Notes: generated from the letters alone by a model not told the origin. 64,000 nucleotides of DNA from Amblyomma americanum (GCF_052857255.1 NC_135502.1:189855257-189919256); one strand, 5' to 3'. Shown: positions 41,918-54,208, counted from the first letter of the stretch. A program made the numbers and translations.

Positions 41918-44476
41918 ATATAATCATTGATTACAAAGACACAAGCGTGAGTAGTGCATCCCTATTGCATCTAGTGAGAGAAAAGGCATTTTGGAATGGA
42001 AAATAGAATAATGGTAGAGCATGTGATGGCACTGATTGTTGACTCTTTTATCTGCACGGTGTATATTGCAATGCTTCAAGAACAAAATTCAATTATTAAT
42101 TCAGTGCAGTGTGTGTAATTCGCATCATCTTAGAGTGCTGTTTTGACAATGGAGAAACAACCAGCTCAAAAACCCTTTTGTATGTGCTTTGATCTAACAT
42201 TCTCTCAGTAAAGAAAGGGTGTGTGTAGTGTTTTTATTTGCTTTGAACGCTTCGGGTCACGATGTACTTATGTCATTATTTTTGCTTCAGGGAGCAAGAA
42301 TATCTCCCTGCTTGTTGCACAGCTGTGCCGTATAATGTGGTCTGAATGTTTTACCTGCACATTCAGGTTCGGTCACGCTGATACCATAAATTTTTCATTT
42401 CTGGCAGTAAAACTTTCTGGTGTCATTCAGAGTGCACTTAAATTTTTTAATGACATTTCGGTTTGTTGGTGGAGTTGGAGGAGAAAAGAAGCATGTGGTA
42501 CATGATCAATTATGCATTGTTGTGTTAGCAGAAGAGCTGCCTTTTCTTATCTGTTCACTGAGATTTACTCATTGAAAAGTATGCTGAAGACTTTATACAT
42601 CCTTCTGTGGGAAGGTGCAGCATATAACACAACTGATAAGTGTGCTCCTATAACTATTTTGATGTGTCTGCTGGATTGAATGAAAAATATCTCTGTACAC
42701 ATAACAAAAATTGCAATGTCAGCAGAAACCGTCGGTTTGTGAGTCCTCTGTGCATGTGTTTTGTGCATCGGAGAGCGGGAAAAACAATGTATAACGTTTG
42801 GGTTGGTGAATTTTTCGTTGATAAATTGGGACTGGGTACTTCCAAGCCATCTGTCCTAGATTGTGCTAGAGCGCCTTCAATTTCGTTTAAAATATAAATA
42901 GTTTATTATATTACTATGAAAATCAGTACCCAAGGTTGTTTTGGCAGAAAAATGCGTGACCGCATCTTGAAGGGGCATGAAAGGGAAATACTAAGATAGG
43001 CTAGACTTGTAGGGTAAGATCGCCTGAAAGCATATATGTCATTTTTACTAGAAAATAACACTTAAAGTGATAAGTGTAGCAAAAACTGCGAAAGCGAGTA
43101 ACACGGGGTAACGCCCATTGAAGAATGATGGCGAGCGACGTGCTCGTGAGCTTTCTAGAGGGACACTATTTCGCCATATTTGGCTATTTCTATCGAAATC
43201 GAAGAAGGCAGCACGGCGAGCATACCCAACAGTGCGAAGGGCCTCGCAGTTAAAACAACGCGAAAAAAATCAGAAGACAAATAAAAAGGTTTGCAGAAAA
43301 TAGCGCTGCACCATTCCCTGGGCATTCTGTGCACTCTGGCTGTGTGTAGCCATTGTACACAGCAAGATAAGAACCGCAAGCTCATAACTGCATTCAGGCC
43401 GTGTATGCTTGCTATGCGGCTGGTCAAGCTGCTTCTTTTTCCCTTCAGCCACCGAATTAGGTAATTTGGGCTGGCTGTGGGCATTATGAAATTGCGAACT
43501 GCTTGTTGTTTTTATTTTTATTATGTGTTCATGCAGCACGCACTCATGCATATCCTAAACGTGAGAAGCACTATGCAGGTGCCTGGTTTTTCATGTTTTC
43601 TGCCTCGTGGAACGGAGAATGTGCTTAAGATATCTGAGAAGTACCACATGCTCGCACTATCACTTTTCATTTGGCTGAATAAACAACACATGAATATCAA
43701 TTTTTTTAAGGCTAGACACTATGCTATCCCAAATGATAGTCTGAAAATAATTTGTGATATTATTCTTAATTATAAAACAAAAAATTGCAAGCCTATCTCA
43801 TTTTGAAATTCTTTCCACACTTGATGATCTCGCAGATGTTGTATGCATGACGAAGACGCCTATAAAAAGTTTTAGCGGTGAAAAAATTCTTAATTCAAGA
43901 AAGGTTGCTTTCTGTGGCATATTTAGCTGTCAATTGCCGAGTGATGTGTTCCTAGTAAACATATGAAAGATAGTAAGGTGCACTATACCATTCAGTCGCA
44001 TTTATTCTCGCAAGCTGAATTCGAGTAATTTTTCTTCTAAAAGCGGAACTTTGCAATTTCAGCACTATTTTCCTACTGCGGTATTACTGCGTGCGTGCTC
44101 CCCAGAGCAGTGCATGCTGGAATCAGCTGCAAGCGTAGGTATAAGCAATACTGCAGGTTTTGTGCTGGGCTTGAATGCTTTCATCTTATGGAGTACAGAA
44201 ATCTACTCAATGGCACGGTTACAATAAAAAAATTAAGCGACCGCGTACCAGGAGCATCCAGTAACCCCACGTGGTAACTGGAGATGCGACCCAAAGACCA
44301 CTGTAGTCGCGCTCCTCGTTGCGCTTCAGCGAGCACTATTAAATGATTTTGCCGCCTTCTGTTGCCCTAAAAAAGTCAATGAAAAGAAATTGAGCTCTCT
44401 AGGCAGTTTAAATAAAACCACTTTTTTTCATCACATCGTCTTCATGTGCACGCTTTCACACTTAAATGACAACTGG
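41918..44476. other. Intergenic stretch, nothing recognised
   Basis: AT-rich sequence with open frames up to 109 codons on either strand, none with a recognisable domain or splice context. No tandem repeat or RNA gene is seen. Confidence 0.3.
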
Positions 44477-44566
44477 GAGTGGATAGTTTTTTTTTTATTC
44501 GAGAAGTGTGCCATGAGGCATAAGTTGAAAAAGGAAAAGGGGGGAAGGAATGCACGGGATTGAAAG

Positions 44567-45405
44567 TTAAAAGAAGGAGTGAAGAACCGTTGCGCTGAGG
44601 TAGTCGCAGAGGTTTTGAATGAAACGGTTGTCCATTGTCCACTTCACGAAGTCACTTTCGCGGTTCCACCGCAGGCCCACCTCCCTGAGGAGCCGTTTTC
44701 TGATAGCAGCCGTCGCTGGGCACGTCCACAAGTGCCGCATATCACATATGTCCGGTGCAGCGCCACAGTGAGGGCACCTGTCAGGTAGTGGCAGATCTTT
44801 GGCACGCCACCGATGACGGACAGATGGTGTCAGAGCCGCCCCTGGCCGAATCCGGCGCACGGATACCTCCTCCTGCCGAGTAAGACTACGGGAGAGAGGG
44901 TGCGAACACGGAGGAATTAGAGCGCGTGTTCGCTGGCGCAGAACTTCGGAATCGGAAACGTGGGACAGGAACGGATCTGGGGGAAGAGGGGAAGGTGGCG
45001 GATCGTCTAATGTATGAAGATGAGTCATAGCATCCGCTTGAATGTTATGTGGATCCTGGGCATGGCCGCGAATCCAGTGTATGCGCACAGGACATGGATA
45101 CTTTGCGCAGAGCACATGAATAGATTGTGAAATCTGGAACGTTCGTCGAACAGCCTTCAGCTGTTTAAGGGCGGCGCGGGAGTCGGTGTAAATTTGAACT
45201 GTATTGAATGTTGGAACGAGCGGAAGGGAAGCAATGGCATTGTAAATGGCTTGAAGTTCCAATGCCAGGGGAGTGCACGTATCCGCAGTATACGTCGCGC
45301 AAGAGTTGAGATGCGGATGAGATGGACTCTACACAGCAGTAACTCCCCTCTCTGCAGAATGAGATGCATCCGTGTATAATATGCACCCTTCAGGCAGATA
45401 CGCTG
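44567..45405 (-). pseudogene. LINE RNase H and C-terminal zinc motif
   Basis: RNase H begins near 45385 with LYTDASHSAERGV, has an in-frame stop at 45329-45331, then continues open from 45262 back: MELQAIYNAI (catalytic Glu), VQIYTDSRAALKQL (second Asp), HWIRGHAQDPHNIQADAMTHL (final Asp). The tail carries RCPHCGAAPDICDMRHLWTCP, the C-x-x-C-x(7-9)-H-x(4)-C motif that ends I-like LINE proteins. The stop at 44567 is the natural end. RNase H clears template RNA during insertion. Confidence 0.85.
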
Positions 45406-45406
45406 C

Positions 45407-46651
45407 TTATACCGACGGGGAAACAGTGGGGCGATTGTCAGTGAGCTGGCAATAGGACCACGGTGGAAGTGTCTTTAAACGATGAAGTTTGAGAGACTGT
45501 TTTCGAGCTCTATTTTCCACCCGTTGGTCGATGGTTTCACTGAGTGTATTAAGTTGGGCGAACTCCTGTAGCACAGGTATGGGTGTTAAACGAGGCACAT
45601 ATGTTATGACGCGCATAGCCTCACGATTGATAGCTTCAAGGGAGTCCCACTGTCTGCGGGTGAGACGTTGAAATTGAGCCTGATATACTATCCGTGGCTG
45701 AAGGATAGAGCGCACAAGCTGGCGTGCCGTATGAGCACGTGCGCCACGAGAGCGCATAGCTATGCGACGAATCAGACCTAGAGTAGCGTGAGCCGATTTA
45801 CGGGTGGCTGTCAGCGACGGGGTGCCAGTCCCAGATGTATGGAGGAGAAGACCAAGAATACGAACAGTTTCTACATGAGGAATCAGAGAATTATGTACCG
45901 TAAAATTTAAAGGGGGAGCTTTCCGTAAGGCGGCTTTATTTCCAATTCGAATGAAACATGATTTAGTAGGAGAGAGTGTTAGACCCAGAGGTGGGAGGCG
46001 AGATGTCAATACATCCAGCGCATGTTGAAGGACCGACTGATGAATAGACGCATCGGGATGACAGCACCACAAGGTGATATCATCGGCATATGCAAGCACG
46101 CGGATAGAAGGGATGGTCGCTAGGGCTCGAACAAGAGGAATTAAAGCCACATTAAATAATGTGGGGGCGACAACGGAGCCCTGCGGCACTCCTCTATTGG
46201 AAGTGAAATTACCAAAGCGCTTTCCGTGGACACGCACGCTGAAGGTTCGATTTGCTAAAAAGGCGTGAATGGAGAGGAGGAACCGGTGAGGGAGACCAAG
46301 AGTTTGAAGGGAGGCAAGAATGGCAGAGTGAAGGATGTTATCATATGCCTTTGTTATGTCTGTAGCGATTACGGTTCGTACAAGGTGACTCTGTGGAGAG
46401 TGGTCAAGCACGTCAGCAGCCGAAGTAGCAAGGCCGTCCTCCGTTCCAATTTGTGGGTGGAAATCAATTTGGGAATCTGGGTAACAATCATGGGATTCCA
46501 GCCACCATGATAAGCGTGCGGCTAGAATGTTTTCATAAAGCTTGCAGATGGTAGGGGTAAGGAAAATTGGACGAAGGGCCGAGAGAGATACTGGAGGCTT
46601 ACCTGACTTGGGTATTGGCACCACAATAGAATGCTTCCAGTCTCCCGGCAC
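45407..46651 (-). pseudogene. LINE reverse transcriptase
   Basis: The 414-codon open segment starts inside the RT (GDWKHSIVVPIPKSGKPP) with ALRPIFLTPTICKLYENIL, then VRTVIATDITKAYDNI (motif A Asp), SNRGVPQGSVVAPTLFNVAL (motif B) and IRVLAYADDITLWCC (catalytic YADD). Thumb and linker end at SYCQLTDNRPTVSP. All core RT motifs are intact. It is separated from the endonuclease by a frame change near 46640 and from the RNase H by another near 45400. Confidence 0.88.
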
Positions 46652-48042
46652 AATTCGTTAAAATATCAAGTAGGGTTTCCAAAGCCCTCCCTTCCAACTT
46701 ACGGAATAAGGAGTTAGGTATGCCGTCGTGCCCGGGAGTAGTAGTAGTTTTTAAACGGTCAATGGAGGCCAGCAGCTCTGCCATGGTGAGGTCAGAAGTA
46801 ATCTCATCGGGGGGCTCTGTTACCGATAAGTCAGGTGGAGACGTAGTGGTGCAGTCATGGTTTGGAAAAAATTGACGGGCCGCTTGTTGTGCAAATGTGT
46901 CCTCATCCACGTTTAGCGCGAGGCGAATGCTCTCTGTGTAATCTGCAACCTGAGAAGGGCGCTCCATGGCGTGAAACACTCTCCAAAGATGTCGATTGCC
47001 CTGCGTTGAGGACAGGCGGGCACACCATACAGCCCAGCGTTGCCTGCCTAGCCGCTTTGCATAGCGCCGCGCCCGTGCGGTAGCGCGGTGAAGAGTAGGA
47101 AGAGCCGAAGGGTCATCAGGGTGACGAGTAGCGTAAAGATCCGCCTGGCGACGAAGAGCCCAGAGATTCAAGAGATGTATGTCCGGGTTTGGGTCGTCTT
47201 CATTTACAGTAGTGGTAATAGTGTGAGTAGCGAGAACAGCAGATAGAGTAGACAATGCTGAAGAGGGGTTGAATGTAGATAAATGATTGTCTGCGCGTAC
47301 AGAGTCCCATGTTGTTATTCGTACAGTGCGGCGTATTTTCCGTAGACGCGTAGGCGTGAGGGAGATAAAAATAGGGCTGTGATCGCTACCCCAAGTATCA
47401 GAATCAACAGCCCAACGAGGGGTACCGGGCCCTAACCACCAAGTCAAATCAGGTGAATACGGGCCACCTCGTGGGCGGGTAGAAGTAATCGGGTGGTTTA
47501 AAAGTTGAAAGGAATGATCCGAAAAGCTCCCTTGGATGTGTGAACCCCTTGAGGAATCCGATGGGTAACCCCACGCAATGCGTCCGCCGTTGAAGTCACC
47601 ACCAACGAGAATAGGGATACCCGAGTTGGTAGAACGTAGAAAACGAACCCATCCCAGATTTGGAGATGCGGAGCCAGGACGACTATAAAAAAAAACTAGA
47701 ATAAGGGGTGTGCGTGGAGGTTTTACGAGAAGAGCGACAACCTCTTGACGTGTGTTGCACCACCGTGAAAGGTCGAGCGGTGTGTGCGGAACTGAACTGT
47801 GAATATAAATTGCAGATTTACCTGGGCTGAGGGAGGAGGCGGTGCAACGGCGATCAGGGATAGATAGATGGTGAATGGTATGCGCAGAAACCTGAAAGGC
47901 GTGGGAGTGCATTATGCTCTTGCAGTAGGAACGCCCATGCCCTCAGCTTTCCGTTTCGAAGGCGGATGTTCACTTCAGAGGCCTTATTAGCGAAACCTCG
48001 ACAGTTCCACTGCACCACCGCCGATGATGATGCGCTATCCAT
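46599..48042 (-). pseudogene. LINE ORF2 N-terminus: APE endonuclease
   Basis: ATG at 48042 overlaps the ORF1 stop (ATGGATAG). The first 60 codons (MDSASSSAVVQWNCRGFANK, AFLLQEHNA with the catalytic Glu) run until a frame change near 47880. The endonuclease then continues in the 47912-46599 frame: TRQEVVALLVKPPRTPLILVF, PILVGGDFNGGRIAWGY (G-D-F-N box), then DSDTWGSDHSPIFISL (S-D-H box). The linker region follows to 46640. APE-type nuclease nicks the target for target-primed reverse transcription. Active-site motifs look intact; only the frame is broken. Confidence 0.86.
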
Positions 48043-49615
48043 GACGAGGCCGAAGAGCTTCCACGATGAGGGATGTCACCTGCTTCATCAGCGCTAATAT
48101 CTTATCCACTGTCGGGGTAGTCACGGCTAACAGGTGGTCGGCACCTGATTGTGGGCCAGTGCTTACCCTAGGTGATTCCTCTGATGATTGCTCCCGAGTT
48201 ATGAGAATTCTTCGAGAAGATTGAGAACGACGCTGTTCCCGGCGCTGGGTGAGTTTGTCTAGTCGGCGGCGAGCCTCCGCGATTGCATTATCTAAAGCTG
48301 TGTCTTCATCTGTGGTATCCACATGTGATGGATACACTGGACGTTTTGGCGTACCATTTGATCCGCGAAGGTGAACCGCTTGTGCATATGTACGCTGGCG
48401 AGATGTATGGTGAGCAGCAGGCTCAGATAAAGGAAGTTCAGTGAAGTCGTTGTCGTCACATGCGAGAGCTGCAAAGCGATTATTAGTAGGAACATCCATT
48501 TTTGCAGGCGACTTGTGAAACTTCTTCGCTTGCTTCTTCTTTGGACAAGCGGGGGAGCGAATGTCATGGTCCGGCGATTTGCACAGGGCACAATGAGCTG
48601 TTGGTTCATTCATGTCGGCCACAGCTGCTGGATTAGGGCAGGTATTTTGCATATGTCCTTCTTTGTGGCAGTGATAGCAAAAAATACGACGAGGTCGGAA
48701 GGGCTGGGGTTTGACGATTGCACCGTAGTAGGTAAGGTACTTCGGGAGAGTCAACGGGCCTTGCAGGATGAGCAGGTATGAGCCCCGGCGACCCATAGGC
48801 CGTGCTTGCAGTACAACATGAGTTGAGCAGCGAATATTTGCGCGCACCTCCTAGGGAGGGCTCGTGCTGTCGACATGATAAACCATGCAGCGGAGTGAGT
48901 CAGGACCAGATGCAAAATATATTTGCACCGGGACATGCTTGCTGTCATCCAGAGGGATCCGCGTAGCTGCGCAAAGTTTCTGGGCGTCCATCAAGGATGA
49001 CAAGTTTACCGTGATGGTGTTCGATGGGCGATAGACGACAAACCCGCAGTAGTTCGAAAAGCCAAGGGCATGGTCAATTGTGGCTTGAACGTTCCGGGCA
49101 GGGATGGCAGTCATATCAAAGCGCAATGTAGGCTTGATGGTAACGCGGAACGAGTTCGCAGCAGGCGGAAGAGAGCCTTGACTCACGGGAGGCATCTTTG
49201 GAGGAGGCTGAGACGCTGGTGACGGCCCTTGGTGGGAATAATGAACTGGCGCGACGGGCACAGTTTCTTGAGGGAGTGCCACGGGCACGGAGGCGGTAGA
49301 GCAGTCCATGTCACAGGCCAAAGTCGTAGCATCGGAAGACGGCGCAGGCTGGAGGCCCAGAGGCGCTGACGATTGTGTGGACGTGGAGGCTACGTCAGGT
49401 GGCAACACAGCGGGCATCCGCGTAGCCGTCGTCGACAACGCAGAATCCATGCAGACGCGTAGCGCGGCCTCGCTCGGCAGCGCCGAGCTAAGCCTAGCTT
49501 GCCCCTGAGGGTTCCGGTTGGGTTTTCTCACTTGAGAATGCGCCCGCCGTGCCGGGAATTTCTCCGCAGGGGCGTCGTCAGCATTCGGTCTCACGGAGGG
49601 CACTGTCCGACCCAT
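48035..49615 (-). pseudogene. LINE ORF1 (gag-like RNA-binding protein)
   Basis: One frame of 527 codons from ATG at 49615 to TAG at 48035-48037, with a single in-frame TAG at 48851-48853. The N-terminal third is Pro/Ala/Ser-rich. The middle has an RRM-like fold candidate (FRVTIKPTLRFDMTAIPA, YRPSNTITVNLSSLMDAQKL). After the stop come FCYHCHKEGHMQNTC and HCALCKSPDHDIRSPAC, two CCHC-type knuckles that bind element RNA. The C-terminus is basic with Arg/Ser-rich helices. Confidence 0.82.
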
Positions 49616-49702
49616 GCCACACGCGAGAAGACAGCGAAAAGCGAAAATACAGACCTAGAAGCAGACACGTAGCCACCCACTAGGTCTTCTGAGTGGATAG
49701 TT

Positions 49703-51681
49703 GCCGCGCTTCGCGAAGCACTGCTGCCGACAGCCGGGGAGAATCGATGGCAAAGGTGCATGCAGAATAAACATGTGCCCATTCTAGCCGGCTCTAGGCA
49801 GCAGCGGTACTCAAAGGTCGGCGGTCTTGCACCGCCAGTTTCTCTCTACGTGCGAAACAACTAGTACTTCAACTGTGCCTGCTAGAATTGCAGGCACGTT
49901 TTTCATGTGTGCAAACATTTATGAACATGCCAGCCCGCCTTTCAACCCACGAACTTAGCAGCATCTATTTCGAGCAGATTGCAGCGGTGCTTACATATCG
50001 TTTACAACCGGCGCTAGTGTGCACTGCAATGAACAGGAACAGAGCAACGTTGCAGTTGGGCATCAGTGCTCAGCATGCAACACTATTTTATCTCCACAAC
50101 AAAAACTTTTTCGATCACTCTCCAGAATAAATTCCGTTCAGTGGTAATGTGCAGCTTTCAATCTTTGATATTTTTACTAGTGTCACCTCAATATGCAATT
50201 CACTGATGAATATGCCACAAAAACACACTCAAATTTACAAATTTCTTACTCTTCTTACCGTTTTTAATTGCGGAAGCATTTATATTGGCTTCTTTGTCTG
50301 CCAGCCAACATAGTGTGTAGTTAAAGTGACTACTGAGAGAACATAAATTTCGATATATTATTTCAGTCGCAGTTTTGTACCTTTTTCGTGTTTATTATTT
50401 GTTTAATTATTTATCATTTTTGCGCGAATTTCGATACTTGAGAAGGCGGCCAAGACTTGGTAATTTTTTTCACGAAAAACAGCTTGCATAACGCTTGTTT
50501 AATAATGCAATAGACTGTGATGTTTTGTAAGGAATTAGAAGATGGTTGAACATAAAGTCAATGTCAGTCGATGGACAATGACCTAAATGTGCATCTCCAT
50601 TTTAAAAAATCACACCCTAAATAAAATGAAAGGTGGTGACTGAATTTAAAAAGTTAAATTGACCTTCATTAAGTGAATGGGTGTAGGGTTGGGGGTGCTG
50701 AAAAAGACGATAGCTAGGGATATTTTTTCGCCAGATATTTTGGGGGCTAGGAGAAATTTTTTGTACCGTTTTTGGTACTGCCACATAATTGACCTACTTA
50801 TGTTCTCAGTTTCTGCCACTCTGTTGGGAACATTCTACCACACGTTAAGCTCCGTTTTTGCCACTGCTTCGGAAGGAGGTAACGGAGCCTGCTCTTTGAA
50901 GGCTCTCGACTGGCATGTTACTCAGCTCTTTCTGAAGAGCAGACGACAGAATTATAGGTTGCAGATTCTTTAACCCGTGTCACAGGTTAAGGCTGTGGGA
51001 AATAAATAGACACAACTTCTATCGTTACTCTAGGCATATGCATGTAACACGTCGTACTCAAGTGAATAGCTTAAATCTAAGCACTTCAGACACTTGTCTT
51101 GTGGAATTTCCAAACTAGCATAGTGAATTTGAACAAATGGCGAGAATTCAGGGCCTGTAGTTGCCCAAAATTGAGGTTTTGATTTTGGTCTAGTGTAGCA
51201 ACATTTGTGATTTTTTTCTAAACTTGAGAACAATTCAAGAACAAAGCAGCAAATGCCACCCCCCCCCCCTCCCAAAGGATGCCACCCAGCCAATGGCGAG
51301 GACTGATTCGCAAGATGTGGTAAATCCCCTTAGTCCTACTGGGGTGACATTGTAGGAGGAGGCAGACTAAAGCATATTAACCGCGGTGTAGTTAATGCCA
51401 TTGGCTGGAGGGACCCTTTGAAGGGTATTTGCTGCTTCCCTCTTGATCTTCATCCGACTATAGCAACATTCACAAAAGAGCTAGCAATTGCCTTAACCGA
51501 TGTCCGATTTTAAATATAGTCAGATATGTAGATGATCTTATACTGTTTTGCGTTTTTTTAAAATAGATACTGTCAACTTCGCTTAATTGTTATTGAAGTC
51601 TTAAAGTATATATTTGCATTCACTGTGCTTTGTAAATGCCACAATGAAATGTGTGAAACAGTTTAAGTGAAGCGCAGTTCT
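49703..51681. other. Non-coding stretch, nothing recognised
   Basis: AT-rich sequence. A candidate polyadenylation signal (aataaa, near 50126) and a run of about 13 C/T at 51258-51272 are the only features noted. Open frames are short and without domains. Confidence 0.3.
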
Positions 51682-52239
51682 TTAAAGGTGCAGTAAAGGG
51701 GATTCGGAGCTGTAAGGCACTTCTAATATTATTTGACTGCTACTCTCGGTCAATAAAAATAAAGGTTGGATACAGGGCCTTTCATCCGAAGTAATAGGGA
51801 AGTCGGCTCCGCAGGACAACAATTCGAAGTTTTTAAGAAAGCTAGATGGTGTAAATCGAGATCACATTATAACAGGGTGATATAATATTAATAATAATAA
51901 TTGCTTTTGGGGGAAAGGAAGAGCGCACTATCTGTCTCATATCGTTGGACCCCTGAACCGCACCGTAAGGGAAGGGATAAAGTAGGGAGTGAAAGAAGAA
52001 AGGATGAAAGAGGTGGCGTAGTGAAGGGCTCCGGAATAATTTCGACCACCTGAAGATCTTTAACGTGCACTGACATCGCACAGCACACGGGTGCCTTAGA
52101 GTTTTGCCTCCATAAAGACGCAGCCGCCATGGTCGGGTTCGAACCCGGCAACTCCGGGTCAGTAGCCGAGCGCCCTAACCACTGAGCCTCTGCGGCGGGT
52201 AAAAAAGATGATCTCAGAATCCTTTTAGTGCTCCTTTAA
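51682..52239. mobile_element. TTAA-flanked MITE-like element with a nested SINE
   Basis: The left end is TTAA followed by aggtgcagtaaaggggattc. The right end, read inverted, is TTAA followed by aggagcactaaaaggattct. This gives terminal inverted repeats of about 20 bp with four differences and a TTAA on each side. TTAA duplications are typical of piggyBac-like transposons and their non-autonomous derivatives. There is no transposase. A SINE of about 310 bp occupies the middle, so the original element was about 250 bp. Confidence 0.6.
51888..52200 (-). mobile_element. Full tRNA-derived SINE (tick Ruka-related)
   Basis: Read on the minus strand, it starts with cccgccgcagaggctcagtgg (A-box region), has ctgacccggagttgccgggttcgaacccg (consensus B box ggttcgaac), then the conserved gtgctgtgcgatgtcag, aggtggtcgaaattattcc and ggagccctt blocks, and ends in (att)n. 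Same subfamily as the truncated copy at 3782-4008. No clear target duplication. Confidence 0.85.
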
Positions 52240-53144
52240 ACGGGACCATGTGTTGAGCTGATATTTCTAGAATAATGAAAGAAGTGATGGAGATTTATAA
52301 TTCGCACTCTAATTTGGTTAAACTAGGCACACAATTTTCCTACTATATTTCTGGTGTCGTAAGCTCGTGCCCTCTTAAAGGGACACTGAGGAGAACTCTC
52401 ATTTTTTTTGTTAGCAAAATCTGATACTTCGGCATATCATGGCTTTGTTGCCGCATGTCCGGGTGCGAAAGTTGCATTTACTTCAAAGAAATTTGGATTC
52501 GAAGTTCAGAAAGATTTTCCCGCCGCTATGATTCAAACTCGAGAACTCTTATGACGATACGGAGAACTCTTATGACGTCACAGAACGGAGTGACGTGATA
52601 CTGACGTAAACATTGTAAAAGAATGCAGCGCGAAAAAAACAAGGACGAACAGAAGTGGACAGGACAGGGCGCTGACTACCAACACATTTATTCAGAAAGA
52701 TGAGCAGCTTATATAACGCAGTCCAACACCCTCGTGACCAAGAAAATAGCAAACGCGTTCAACTATCTAATACAAAAATAACAAAAGACAAAACGAAGTA
52801 CACAATATCAAAGTGATACATATCTGGGTAACGCAAAGTCAGCCAAGAACCGATAAAACCGAGAGGACCACGACGAATCGTAAGGTGCACGCATGGAAAA
52901 TGATCAGTCAGCGACCTTTGCCGCCAATGCAGCACGAGGCAAAACGAGGACAAAAATAACAAAATAGTCACCGAACACTAAGTAAAAGTCGAAGCTAAAA
53001 GCAGGGTCGGGGCCAAACGCATAACAAAACAATACAAAACGCAACGCAAAAGCTGAGTCAACCGTTCACAGTCAAACTGAGTCAAAAAAGTTGAAAGTTC
53101 TCTAGAACAAGAATTAAAAGCAGACGTGAATAAAAAAGACGTGT

Positions 53145-53642
53145 TTATAGTGGGCCTAGAAAACTGGACTCCTTGTCTGTAAGTAAAACTGAAGGCGTGC
53201 TGACGCACTTGTCTCCAGCTCTGGCTATCTTCCTTGCTTCAATGATGACCCTTTCATTTTCTGTCCGCGCCCGTGCTCTGACAACCGTGCGCGTGTAACA
53301 TGGTTCGCACCCTTTGCAAGACTTGCAATGGTCGTCCAGGTGCCCGCCGCTTTTGTTACGGACCCTACGGTGGTGTTCAAACAATCTCTCGTTGAGACAC
53401 CTGCCGGTTTGCCCAATATACACGCGTCGACACTTCAAGGGAATCTCGCAAATGACACAAGTAGCACAATGTGTGAGTGGTTCTACATGTCTAATAGGGC
53501 AAACCTTTTTCTTTTGCTTTGTCAGCAGTGTACACACTCGTGACAATTTGCACGGGGCTGAGAAGACAAGGTTTACGTTGTTTCTTTTTGCAACCCTCTT
53601 TAAATTGTGAGACAACTTGTGACGATACGGGATGACGGCCAA
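53145..53642 (-). CDS. PLE GIY-YIG endonuclease segment, left arm
   Basis: An open 165-codon segment ending at a natural stop. Residues 1-50 are the RT-endonuclease connector (VIPYRHKLSHNLKRVAKR, LVFSAPCKLSRVC). The nuclease follows: CVICEIPLKCRRVYIGQTGR with YIG at 75-77, N-E-R-L at 84-87, E-H at 89-90, a Cys/His cluster HLDDHCKSCKGCEPC (101-115) typical of PLE endonucleases, and the catalytic Glu region ENERVIIEA (128-136). The C-terminus is CVSTPSVLLTDKESSFL. The RT is absent because the copy is 5'-truncated; the start codon is probably not a real initiation site. All nuclease motifs appear intact. Confidence 0.85.
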   Translation of the reverse strand: MAVIPYRHKLSHNLKRVAKRNNVNLVFSAPCKLSRVCTLLTKQKKKVCPIRHVEPLTHCATCVICEIPLKCRRVYIGQTGRCLNERLFEHHRRVRNKSGGHLDDHCKSCKGCEPCYTRTVVRARARTENERVIIEARKIARAGDKCVSTPSVLLTDKESSFLGPL

Positions 53643-53710
53643 AGGAGGTCGTTTGGCCTGTTCTGCAAGGCAAAGACGCAGGCAAGCTAGAACAGGCCAA
53701 ACGACCTCCT

Positions 53711-54208
53711 TTGGCCGTCATCCCGTATCTTCACAAGTTGTTTCACAATTTAAAGAAGGTTGCAAAAAGAAACAACGTAAGCCTTGTCTTCTCAGCCCCG
53801 TGCAAATTGTCACGAGTGTGTACACTGCTGACAAAGCAAAAGAAAAAGGTTTGCCCTATTAGACATGTAGAACCACTCACACATTGGGCTACTTGTGTTA
53901 TTTACGACATTCCCATGAAGTGTGGACGCGTGTATATTGGGCTAACCGGCAGGTGTCTCAACGAGAGATTGTTTGAACACCGCCGTAGGGTCCGTAACAA
54001 AAGCGGCGGGCACCTGGACGACCATTGCAAGTCTTGCAAAGGGTGCGAACAATGTTACACGCGCACGGTTGTCAGACCACGGGCGCGGACAGAAAATGAA
54101 AGGGTCATCATTGAGGCAAGGATGATAGCCAAAGCTGGAGAAAAGTGCGTCAGCACGCCTTCAATTTTACTTACAGACAAGGAGTCCAGTTTTCTAGGCC
54201 CACTATAA
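53711..54208 (+). CDS. PLE GIY-YIG endonuclease segment, right arm
   Basis: The mirror copy, also 165 codons with the same start, stop and domain order. It differs from the left arm at 17 residues. Among them, Gln to Leu in the YIG-Q-T-G motif (YIGLTGR), Cys to Tyr at 65 in the CVIC lead-in and Arg to Gly at 72 could affect function. Seventeen changes without any stop or frame change indicate that the two arms come from separate, independently diverged PLE copies or lineages, or that one arm has changed under constraint. The RT is absent. Confidence 0.85.
   Translation: MAVIPYLHKLFHNLKKVAKRNNVSLVFSAPCKLSRVCTLLTKQKKKVCPIRHVEPLTHWATCVIYDIPMKCGRVYIGLTGRCLNERLFEHRRRVRNKSGGHLDDHCKSCKGCEQCYTRTVVRPRARTENERVIIEARMIAKAGEKCVSTPSILLTDKESSFLGPL

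Larger units (their letters stand above)
44477..49700 (-). mobile_element. Full-length I-like LINE with target duplication
   Basis: Element body 44487-49690 on the minus strand. It has a short 5' UTR (about 75 bp), ORF1 (49615-48035) with Cys/His motifs, ORF2 (48042-44567) with endonuclease, RT, RNase H and a Cys-rich tail, and an AATAAAAAAAAAA 3' end at 44487-44500. The 10-bp duplication gagtggatag flanks it at 44477-44486 and 49691-49700. ORF1 has one in-frame stop and ORF2 three breaks, so the copy is recent but not intact. Confidence 0.88.

Noticed and set aside
43118..43551. Overlapping frames around 43.1-43.5 kb as a gene
   Set aside because: No domain, several overlapping frames on both strands, and no splice-bounded segment.
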